9,444 bases of DNA from contig JAOPWF010000002.1 of NCBI GenBank assembly GCA_025965815.1, forward strand, positions 1 to 9,444, given 5' to 3'. The notes under the pieces were generated by a model, which saw only the letters and a program-made list of their open reading frames with translations, did no database searches and was not told the origin of the DNA. Position numbers and translations under genes: made by a program. This DNA is from Mycobacterium sp. (GTDB taxonomy: Bacteria; Actinomycetota; Actinomycetes; Mycobacteriales; Mycobacteriaceae). Position 1 is the stretch's first letter. Every line of letters starts with the position of its first letter. Below are positions 1 to 5,655 of this stretch, one piece after another.

Positions 1-616
1 CCGGGCCGCTGTAGGCGCTGGTGTCGACCTGCACCGTCGTCGCCGCGATACCGCTCTTACGCACCTGGCCAGCGAGGTCGCTGATCCGGGCGGCATCCCG
101 GTACCAGGTGTCCTGCCCCGGCGGCGCCGCCGACAGTGTCGGATCGCCGCCGCCGGTCAGCACCACGACGCCGGGTTGGATGCGCTGGTCGGCCGCCATC
201 ACCTTGGTCACCAGCCGGGCATCCCGGTTGAGCGTGAGCAGCGCGGCCGCCGACGTCAGCACCTTGTTCGTCGACGCCGGCTGCATCGGAACGTATGCGC
301 CCTGCGCCCACAACTGCGAGCCGGTCTTGGCGTCGGTGATGCGGCCGGTCAAATTTCCCAGGTTCGGGTCGGCGAGAGCGGGAGCCAGTGTCGCGGCCAG
401 ACGGTCGGGTGTGGGCTTGCTCACGGAGTCGGCGACGGGGATGACGCCCGGGTTGGCCGTCGCTGCCGCCGGAGCCGGGTGCACGGACTGCGCGTCGCTG
501 GTCGAAGCACCACCACCGGTAAGCAGCGCAGCGGCAGCCACCACCACAGCAGCCAACGCCAGTACGGCCACCCCCAGCGCGACAAGGGTGGAGCGCCGCC
601 ACCGATCCGGACGCAT
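1..616 (-). CDS. dacB: D-alanyl-D-alanine carboxypeptidase/endopeptidase, PBP4 (class C) type, 5' part only
   Basis: Serine DD-peptidase that trims peptidoglycan stem peptides outside the cytoplasmic membrane. The first 205 codons are present; the rest runs off the left edge, so the SxN and KTG motifs are not visible. The start ATG at 616-614 is preceded on its own strand by AGGAG four to six bases upstream, with a second purine-rich run further up. Residues 1-8 are basic (MRPDRWRR) and about 10-32 are strongly hydrophobic, giving a signal peptide or membrane anchor, followed by an Ala/Pro/Thr-rich linker. The catalytic SxxK motif is seen as PASTNK (Ser115, Lys118), and GGGDPTL and DTWYRDAA fit the PBP4/DacB family. 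It is divergent from ppa, as Rv3627c is from Rv3628. This arrangement and the motifs make the assignment firm; only substrate preference is inferred. Confidence 0.9.
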   Translation of the reverse strand, partial: MRPDRWRRSTLVALGVAVLALAAVVVAAAALLTGGGASTSDAQSVHPAPAAATANPGVIPVADSVSKPTPDRLAATLAPALADPNLGNLTGRITDAKTGSQLWAQGAYVPMQPASTNKVLTSAAALLTLNRDARLVTKVMAADQRIQPGVVVLTGGGDPTLSAAPPGQDTWYRDAARISDLAGQVRKSGIAATTVQVDTSAYSGP

Positions 617-723
617 GGCTCTCCTGACTCTCTCCTGCCACAGCAGGGTATCGCTCTACTAGGGTTGACCCCCGGCGTCACCAGACGACCGCAGGCCAAG
701 CAAAGGCGAAGGAGCCCGCTAAG
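617..723. promoter_or_regulatory. Divergent dacB/ppa intergenic region with both ribosome binding sites
   Basis: This 107-base gap must hold the promoters for both dacB (leftward) and ppa (rightward). The ppa ribosome binding site is AAGGAG at 709-714, nine bases before the GTG at 724, which decides that start. On the minus strand AGGAG lies just upstream of the dacB ATG. A TTGACC at 665-670 resembles a -35 element, but I see no TAnnnT at the right distance. TAGGGT at 660-665 fits only loosely as a -10. I cannot assign promoter hexamers with confidence. Confidence 0.45.
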
Positions 724-1212
724 GTGCAATTCGACGTTGTCATCGAGATCCCGAAGGGTCAGCGCAACAAGTACGAAGTCGACCATGACACGGGCCGGGT
801 CAAGCTGGATCGCTACCTCTACACGCCGATGGCCTATCCGACCGACTACGGCTTCATCGAGAACACGCTCGGCGAAGACGGTGACCCGCTCGACGCCCTG
901 GTGCTGCTGCCCGCGCCGCTGTTTCCTGGCGTGCTAGTCGAGGCGCGCCCGGTCGGCATGTTCCAGATGGTCGATGAGGCGGGGGGCGACGACAAGGTGC
1001 TGTGCGTACCGGCAGGCGACCCGCGATGGGACCACATCAGCGATATCGGCGACGTCTCCAAGTTCGAACTCGAGGCGATCAAGCACTTCTTCGTCCACTA
1101 CAAGGACCTCGAACCCAACAAGTTCGTGAAGGCGGCGGACTGGGTCGGCCGCGCCGAGGCAGAAGCCGAGGTCGAGCGGTCAGTGGAGCGGTTCAGGACG
1201 GCCGGGCACTGA
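724..1212 (+). CDS. ppa: Inorganic pyrophosphatase, family I, soluble
   Basis: Cytoplasmic Mg-dependent hydrolase that splits pyrophosphate into two phosphates and so pulls nucleic acid, tRNA-charging and lipid synthesis forward. The 162 residues equal the length of the M. tuberculosis enzyme. The family signature DGDPLDA is at residues 52-58, giving the metal-binding aspartates Asp52, Asp54(-Pro) and Asp57; [10 protein letters not shown] at 11-20 and YPTDYGFIE at 38-46 supply the Lys, Glu and Tyr substrate contacts, and GDDKVL at 88-93 a further Asp. His21 is present, but residue 86, which I recall as His in M. tuberculosis, is Ala here. The start is GTG with AAGGAG nine bases upstream, and the next in-frame residues ([11 protein letters not shown]) match the known N-terminus. 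It is divergent from dacB. A weak hairpin follows the stop. Confidence 0.97.
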   Translation: MQFDVVIEIPKGQRNKYEVDHDTGRVKLDRYLYTPMAYPTDYGFIENTLGEDGDPLDALVLLPAPLFPGVLVEARPVGMFQMVDEAGGDDKVLCVPAGDPRWDHISDIGDVSKFELEAIKHFFVHYKDLEPNKFVKAADWVGRAEAEAEVERSVERFRTAGH

Positions 1213-1234
1213 TACCGGTCCTGCGCACTGATAC
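1206..1234. repeat. Direct repeat of GCACTGATAC at the ppa stop codon
   Basis: The ten bases GCACTGATAC occur at 1206-1215, spanning the ppa stop codon, and again at 1225-1234, 19 bp start to start. It may be a small tandem duplication (the flanks GGC/GCG and CGG/GGG are also similar) or paired binding sites upstream of uraD. The function is unknown. Confidence 0.5.
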
Positions 1235-1236
1235 GG

Positions 1237-1259
1237 GCGCGTTACCTTTTGTTACGCGC
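1237..1259 (+). terminator. Imperfect hairpin between ppa and uraD
   Basis: Arms GCGCGTTAC (1237-1245) and GTTACGCGC (1251-1259) pair at eight of nine positions around the loop CTTTT. GTTAC is also directly repeated ten bases apart (1241 and 1251), one helical turn, which an operator would show. There is no T-tract. It could be the ppa terminator or a regulator site for the uraD-alc pair; the sequence does not decide between them. Confidence 0.35.
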
Positions 1260-1329
1260 ACGCTAATTCCTTCGTCCTGGCTGGCGTCAGGCGCTAGCAA
1301 CCTTGGAGCATTGCGTGGATGGAGCCGCA

Positions 1330-1851
1330 ATGCTGATGCATCAGGGCATTGGCCTGGGCGCATTCAATGACATGCCGACCCGGCGGGCCGTGCATGCCCT
1401 CTACGAGTGCTGCAACAGCGTGTCACTGGCCGCCGACCTGGCCCGCGGGCGTCCATACGCCGACCACGACCAGTTGTTCCGCCGGGCCGATGCACTGCTG
1501 TTCACGCTCTCCGAGGAGTCCGTCGACGCCATCCTGCAGGCCTACACGCACATCGGTAGGCGACCGCGCAGCACCAAGTCGCAGGCCGAGCAGTGCTCGG
1601 TGTGGGACGACCGCGCCGAACTGATGGCCGGGTTGAGCGCCGCGGCAGGCCGGTATGCGCACCAGTTCGGCTTCGGCTTCGTGATGTTCATCGGCGGTGT
1701 CAACGCGGCCGGGGTGCTGACGGCCATCGGCGATCGACTGCACCACGACGCCGAGACCGAGCGCAAGGTCGTTCGCAACGAAATGGCCAAGATCAACCGC
1801 ACTCGACTGGACCGCATGTTGGGACCCGAAGGCGGCTACCAGAATTGGTGA
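1330..1851 (+). CDS. uraD: 2-oxo-4-hydroxy-4-carboxy-5-ureidoimidazoline (OHCU) decarboxylase-like protein
   Basis: OHCU decarboxylase performs the last step from urate to (S)-allantoin, setting the stereochemistry after uricase and 5-hydroxyisourate hydrolase. The 173-residue all-helical protein shows the family pattern: GLGAFN and ALYECCNS near the N-terminus, an AYTHIG segment whose His74 fits the catalytic His, SQAEQ with Glu87, AGLSAAAGRYAHQFGFGF (about 100-117), and a C-terminal KINRTRLDRML helix. The residue after His74 is Ile, whereas family members mostly have Pro. Start choice: ATG 1330 has GGAG five bases upstream; GTG 1315 (GGAG six bases upstream) and TTG 1303 are in-frame alternatives that add five and nine residues. 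It lies 25 bases before alc on the same strand, so the two are probably one operon for ureide use. Confidence 0.82.
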   Translation: MLMHQGIGLGAFNDMPTRRAVHALYECCNSVSLAADLARGRPYADHDQLFRRADALLFTLSEESVDAILQAYTHIGRRPRSTKSQAEQCSVWDDRAELMAGLSAAAGRYAHQFGFGFVMFIGGVNAAGVLTAIGDRLHHDAETERKVVRNEMAKINRTRLDRMLGPEGGYQNW

Positions 1852-1876
1852 GCGGGCCTGACCTAGGCTCGTGTGA

Positions 1877-2920
1877 GTGAGCACCGCACCCACCGGACCC
1901 GCAGCACAGACACATTTCCTCTCGCTGCCTGATCTCGCCGCCCGCCCCGCCGGGGGCGCCGTGTTGTGGGCGAACGACGATCTGTTCGCCGAACGGGAGA
2001 ACCTGATCAAGCCGGGTCCGGCCGAGTTCCGGCCGTCCACCTTCGGCCACAAGGGGCAGGTCTACGACGGCTGGGAGACCCGGCGCCGGCGCGGCGCGAC
2101 GCCCGATTCCTGCGATTCGGCGATCGTCCGGCTCGGCGTGGCGGGCATCGTCCGCGGCGTGGTGGTCGATACCGCATGGTTCACCGGAAACTACCCGCCG
2201 CAGATCTCCGTCGAGGCGGCCTACGTCACCGGCTACCCCTCCGTCGAGGAACTGGTCGAGAAGACGCAGTGGACCACCATCGTGGATCGCCTCGACATCA
2301 ACGGCGATACCCGAAACCCGTTCAAGGTAAACTCATCCCGACGCTGGACGCATGTTCGGCTGTCCATCTATCCGGACGGCGGTGTGGCCCGGTTGCGGGT
2401 GCACGGCGAGGGCCTGCTCGACCCGCGATTCGCCGACGGCCTCCCGCTGGACATGGCGGCACTGGAGAACGGCGGGCGAATCACGGCCTGCTCCAACATG
2501 TACTACAGCTCACCGAACAACCTGCTACTGCCCGGTGCGGCGCGCACCATGGGCGAAGGCTGGGAGACCTCGCGGCGTCGCGACACCGGAAACGACTGGG
2601 TGCAAGTTCATTTGGCGAGCCAGGGCGTGCTCACCGCCGCCGAGTTGGACACCTCCTACTTCATCGGCAACGCGCCCGGATCGGCACGGTTGAGCGGCCG
2701 GGACGGGACCGGTGACTGGTTCGAGTTGCTGTCGAACACAGAACTGCAGCCCGACACCCGGCACCGCTTCCTGATCGACGACGACCGGCCGGTCACCGAG
2801 GCCCGCCTGGACATCCATCCCGACGGCGGAATGGCGCGGCTGCGGTTGTTTGGCCGGCTGACCTCCCATGGCCTGCGACAGGTCCGGGAGAAGTGGGACG
2901 CCAGCGGATCGTCACGGTAG
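1877..2920 (+). CDS. alc: Allantoicase (allantoate amidinohydrolase)
   Basis: Hydrolyses allantoate to (S)-ureidoglycolate and urea in the cytoplasm, a nitrogen-releasing step of purine breakdown. The 347 residues match the usual family length. Allantoicase is an internal duplication of a beta-sandwich domain, and both copies are visible: YDGWETRRRR (63-72) followed by SIYPDGGVARLRVHG (163-177), then EGWETSRRRD (227-236) followed by DIHPDGGMARLRLFG (312-326). VVVDTAWFTGNYP (about 95-107) and AELDTSYFIGNAPG (about 255-268) are the matching strand pairs. The GTG start at 1877 has no good Shine-Dalgarno, which would fit translation coupled to uraD, whose stop is 25 bases upstream. The allantoinase that should supply allantoate is not in the window. 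There is no clear terminator after it. Confidence 0.96.
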   Translation: MSTAPTGPAAQTHFLSLPDLAARPAGGAVLWANDDLFAERENLIKPGPAEFRPSTFGHKGQVYDGWETRRRRGATPDSCDSAIVRLGVAGIVRGVVVDTAWFTGNYPPQISVEAAYVTGYPSVEELVEKTQWTTIVDRLDINGDTRNPFKVNSSRRWTHVRLSIYPDGGVARLRVHGEGLLDPRFADGLPLDMAALENGGRITACSNMYYSSPNNLLLPGAARTMGEGWETSRRRDTGNDWVQVHLASQGVLTAAELDTSYFIGNAPGSARLSGRDGTGDWFELLSNTELQPDTRHRFLIDDDRPVTEARLDIHPDGGMARLRLFGRLTSHGLRQVREKWDASGSSR

Positions 2921-2935
2921 TCGCGGCACCAGGGG

Positions 2936-2962
2936 TTATCCACAGTCTGAGATTTATCCACA
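2936..2962 (+). promoter_or_regulatory. Pair of DnaA-box-like sites (TTATCCACA x2)
   Basis: TTATCCACA occurs exactly at 2936-2944 and 2954-2962, same orientation, 18 bp start to start, starting 16 bases after the alc stop. This is the strict E. coli DnaA box; mycobacterial boxes usually read TTGTCCACA. No replication or repair gene is adjacent and there is no AT-rich unwinding region, so this is not an oriC. It could titrate DnaA or simply be a repeat tail. The motif is seen; the function is inferred. Confidence 0.4.
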
Positions 2963-3051
2963 GGCGGCTTGAACTGCGGTTATTCGGCTGGGGACCCGAA
3001 TGGACTCGCACATGTGTTCCCTTGGGTTTGTGGTGTATTGATGCATCCTGA

Positions 3052-3939
3052 TCAGTGCGTTTGCGTTGTGGACGGTGTCCTTGACGCGGTGATCTGACTG
3101 GCTCGGCGTTGACCGTGTGCGATGGCGAGTTGAGTTCGGAGCTGAGGATTTTCTTCGGTGAGTTCTTTGATCCGCTGGTGTGCAAGCTCGATGCGGCTGG
3201 GTCTGTGGCCGGTGTCGTGGCGCCAGCGCAAAAACGCCTTGACCGCGGTGCGTAGCCAACCCTGTTCGATCTCGCGGAAGTCCAGCCGCCAGCCTCGGGG
3301 AACCCCAGTGACGCCGAGCCTCCGCAGCCGCCAGACATCCCGGGCGTATTCATGTTCGTGGCCGAACTGGCCGCGTAGCCGATCGAGCTCGTCGATGGTG
3401 AAGGTGAAGAAGCCGACTTGGAGGACTCCGACTGGTTTTGGCATTCGGCCGTGACTGGGGCGGCCCGGGCTGGGCCACCGGTCTTTGTCGGGCTCAAGCA
3501 GCGAGCGAATACCGGTGTCGGCGAGGCCATTTATTGCGTTCTGCAGCGAACTCAGGCGTAACAAGGGTGGGTTGGGGTGTTGTCACGCCCGGTCGATGCC
3601 GTAGACGATCTCCCAGCGCAGCGGCATCGGAAGCCTGCCCAGGAGCACCGACTCTAGGCCAGGACACGGCCCTGGATCATCCCAATGATCCAGATCCGGC
3701 TTTCCCGCAGCAACCCAGCGGTCGCGGTGAACAGCGCAGACGGTCGCGCGGCCTGCCCGCGACCGGGAGCACCCCGCCACCGCGCAGGCCGGCCCACCTC
3801 CCACCGGATCCGCTGCGGTGACGAAAACCCGGCAGTCGTCGATCAGAATCGCCACCAGCTCACGAAGCTGATCCAGCAGCGGCAGTGGCGATGGATCAAC
3901 GCCCGCAGCTGGTCCGACAACCCTCAGCTGCGCGGTCAT
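3052..3939 (-). pseudogene. Broken tyrosine recombinase fused to the tail of a coiled-coil transposition helper
   Basis: Remnant of an actinobacterial multi-recombinase element, not a working gene. The 5' end is intact: ATG at 3939-3937 with GGGAG six bases upstream. Residues 52-71 hold a zinc-finger-like set (Cys52, Cys57, Cys68, His71), followed by WVAAGKPDLD and LRWEIVYGI, typical of the large recombinase of such elements. An in-frame TGA at 3585-3583 (codon 119) stops it, but the same frame stays open and still reads like the family (IRSLLEPDKDRW, WRLDFREIEQGWL, AFLRWRHDTG). After about 3215 the sequence switches to IELAHQRIKELTEEN and QLAIAHGQRRA, resembling the C-terminus of DUF6262-type helper proteins. 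The whole catalytic half of the recombinase (R, HxxR, Y) is therefore missing, apparently through a deletion joining it to the next gene. Family names are from memory and were not searched. Confidence 0.7.
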
Positions 3940-4079
3940 CGTTGGCTCCCAGCAGCGCGGTCCAGGCAGCCTTTGTCGCGCAGGACTCGCCGGAGGTCTT
4001 CGACCTCCAAGTGAAATGGTGACGTCGGATATTCAAACTGTCCGAATGCCTCGGGATGTTCACTGTTGGGGTGTGTGGG
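3936..4079 (-). pseudogene. C-terminal remnant of the gene preceding the recombinase (ATGA overlap)
   Basis: On the minus strand a frame is open from just after a TAA at 4082-4080 to a TGA at 3938-3936, giving 47 codons without a good start. It reads HPEAFGQFEYPTSPFHLEVE and then DLRRVLRDKGCL. The TGA overlaps the ATG of the recombinase fragment as ATGA, the usual arrangement of translationally coupled genes. It is most simply the 3' end of the upstream partner gene in the same element, whose remainder is lost. I do not recognise the protein family. The flank at about 4080 probably marks a deletion or insertion boundary. Confidence 0.45.
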
Positions 4080-4098
4080 TTACGGAGTTCGGTCAGAG

Positions 4099-4123
4099 TC
4101 CGAGGATTCCGAGGATTCCGAGG
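4099..4123. repeat. 9-bp tandem repeat, 2.8 copies
   Basis: TCCGAGGAT repeats at 4099, 4108 and 4117, the last copy partial. It lies in the otherwise featureless stretch 4083-4264 between the recombinase debris and the cyclase gene. It may be slippage or clustered binding sites; nothing else supports a role. Confidence 0.5.
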
Positions 4124-4264
4124 GCGTAGGGGCGTGCCGTGTGCGTCTGGGCAGGGTCCTTTCCCTCACCGAGTGGTTGTTGTGCTCGTGTCTGTCTACG
4201 AACGAGTGAAGAGCACTTTGTTTCAGCTCGTTGCATGAGACGAAATTCAACCCGCTCCTCGGCT

Positions 4265-4276
4265 TAGACTTCCGCA
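4265..4276 (+). promoter_or_regulatory. Candidate -10 box for a leaderless cyclase transcript
   Basis: TAGACT at 4265-4270 fits the mycobacterial -10 pattern TAnnnT and ends six bases before the A of the cyclase ATG at 4277. Transcription would then start on or next to that A. No Shine-Dalgarno sequence precedes this ATG, which agrees with a leaderless mRNA, a common class in mycobacteria. I see no convincing -35 element. Confidence 0.35.
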
Positions 4277-5596
4277 ATGTTCTCGGAGACGCGCTATGCG
4301 CTGAACGGGGACTTGCGCGTCGCCTATCGCGCGTCACGCGAAGGCCCTCGCGACATCGTGTCCGTCCCGAACTGGTTCAACTGTTGCGAAATTCTGCCCG
4401 AGCTACCGGCGATTCAGGGGTGGGTTGAGGCGATGACATCGCTGGGTCGGTTGATCTTTTTCGATCAGCCGGGCACGGGCGCGTCCGATCCGGTCTCGAC
4501 GGGTGCGTTGCCGACGTTGGAGCAATGGGCCGACAGCATCACCGCGGTGTTAGACGATCTCGGGAGTCGCGAAGCGGTTCTCGTCGCGTCGAACGCTGCG
4601 TTCGCGCCCGCGGCGCTGTTCGCGGCCAGCTATCCGTCTCGCACCACCGCACTGGTCGGGCTTGAGGTCTACGCCGATCCGATGGCTGAGCGCACCGATG
4701 GGGTCACTCCGGAGGAGTTCTTCGATGCCATGGTCGCCGTGTGGGGAACGGGGGAGTTCGAACATGTGCTCAATCCGGATATGCCGTGGAATGAGGAAAT
4801 CCGGGCAACGTGGGCTCGACATGAACGCCTGGCGGCAAGCCCACGGACCGTTGCTCTCATGATGCCGGTGGTGTCCGAATTGGAGATACGGGCGCTGCTT
4901 CCGACTGTCCGCGTGCCAACCCTCGTCGTCCAGTACACGAACGACTCACTCGTCCCACCCGCTTATGGCAAGTACGTCGCCGATCACATCCCGGGCGCGA
5001 AGTACGTTGAGCTGCCGGGGCGCAACCTTTACCACATCGTTGAGCCGTGGCGTGCGTCGTTTCAGGAGATCGCCGAGTTCCTCACCGGCCACCAGGCTGA
5101 CGTGGTCGATGACCGCGTTCTCGCGACGGTGCTGTTCACCGACATCGTGGACTCGACGCGGCGCGCCGCCGAGATGGGCGACCGTGACTGGCGCGCGTTG
5201 CTTGATGCGCACGACGCCGTCGTCCGGGCGCAGCTGTCTCGGTTTCGGGGCCGCGAGGTGAACACGTCGGGAGACGGTTTCCTTGCGACGTTCGACGGCC
5301 CGCAGCGCGCGATCCGCTGCGCGATGTCGATCCGCGATGCGGTGCAGTCCCTCGGCATCGAGGTGCGCGCAGGGTTGCACACCGGCGAGTGTGAGATCCG
5401 CGGCGACGACATCGGCGGTATCGCCGTGCACATCGGTGCGCGGGTGTCCGGACTAGCAGGGCCGAACGACGTGTTCGTGTCCAGCACGCTGCGCGATCTC
5501 GTGATCGGGTCAGGCCTCGAATTCGAGGAGCGCGGCGCTCACGAGCTCAAGGGCGTGCCCGGCGAATGGCGCCTCTTCGCCGTCGCTTCTCCGTAG
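4277..5596 (+). CDS. Class III adenylate/guanylate cyclase with N-terminal alpha/beta-hydrolase-like domain (Rv1900c-like architecture)
   Basis: Predicted cytosolic, homodimeric nucleotide cyclase making cAMP (or cGMP) from NTP. Residues about 8-270 are alpha/beta-hydrolase-like (FFDQPGTGASDP at 61-72, PTLVVQYTNDSLVPP at 214-228, ELPGRN at 245-250). The nucleophile elbow reads VASNAA rather than GxSxG, so the domain is probably not a working esterase and may be a sensor. Residues about 280-439 are the cyclase homology domain: LFTDIVDST with metal Asp289, VNTSGDGF with metal Asp333, RAGLHTGE, DIGGIAVHIGAR with Asp378 and transition-state Arg389, and GVPGEWRLF at the end. Asn329 stands where the purine-specifying Lys is expected and His385 where the transition-state Asn is expected, substitutions I recall from M. 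tuberculosis Rv1900c. The ATG at 4277 lacks a ribosome binding site. The gene is intact and transcribed against the broken recombinase genes on both sides. The domain call is firm; activity and product are inferred. Confidence 0.93.
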   Translation: MFSETRYALNGDLRVAYRASREGPRDIVSVPNWFNCCEILPELPAIQGWVEAMTSLGRLIFFDQPGTGASDPVSTGALPTLEQWADSITAVLDDLGSREAVLVASNAAFAPAALFAASYPSRTTALVGLEVYADPMAERTDGVTPEEFFDAMVAVWGTGEFEHVLNPDMPWNEEIRATWARHERLAASPRTVALMMPVVSELEIRALLPTVRVPTLVVQYTNDSLVPPAYGKYVADHIPGAKYVELPGRNLYHIVEPWRASFQEIAEFLTGHQADVVDDRVLATVLFTDIVDSTRRAAEMGDRDWRALLDAHDAVVRAQLSRFRGREVNTSGDGFLATFDGPQRAIRCAMSIRDAVQSLGIEVRAGLHTGECEIRGDDIGGIAVHIGARVSGLAGPNDVFVSSTLRDLVIGSGLEFEERGAHELKGVPGEWRLFAVASP

Positions 5597-5606
5597 CGGT
5601 AGGTTT

Positions 5607-5627
5607 CAGCGAAACTCATTTCGCCTG
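5607..5627 (+). terminator. Hairpin after the cyclase gene
   Basis: GCGAAA (5609-5614) and TTTCGC (5619-5624) form a perfect six-base-pair stem with loop CTCA, and CAG/CTG outside it can pair after a one-base bulge. It begins 11 bases after the cyclase stop codon. There is no T-run, so it is a weak candidate; an overlapping GTTTC/GAAAC hairpin at 5603-5615 competes with it. Confidence 0.35.
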
Positions 5628-5655
5628 GCGTGACCGCTTGGTGCACCCAGTGCCG

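Noticed and set aside
176..937. A 253-codon + strand frame spanning dacB and the start of ppa.
   Set aside because: It runs antisense through dacB and out of frame into ppa, is Arg-rich in the way of a shadow frame, and conflicts with two well-supported genes.
2936..2962. The DnaA-box pair as a replication origin.
   Set aside because: There is no AT-rich unwinding element, no dnaA/dnaN neighbourhood and only two boxes.
2793..3530. A 245-codon minus-strand frame across the alc end and the recombinase fragment.
   Set aside because: It overlaps the well-supported 3' end of alc and is Ser/Pro/Arg-rich without family resemblance; the neighbouring frame carries the recombinase motifs.
3583..3585. 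The TGA as a selenocysteine or programmed readthrough codon.
   Set aside because: The downstream part has lost the catalytic domain and is itself a deletion product, so simple pseudogenisation explains it; I saw no SECIS-like hairpin after it.
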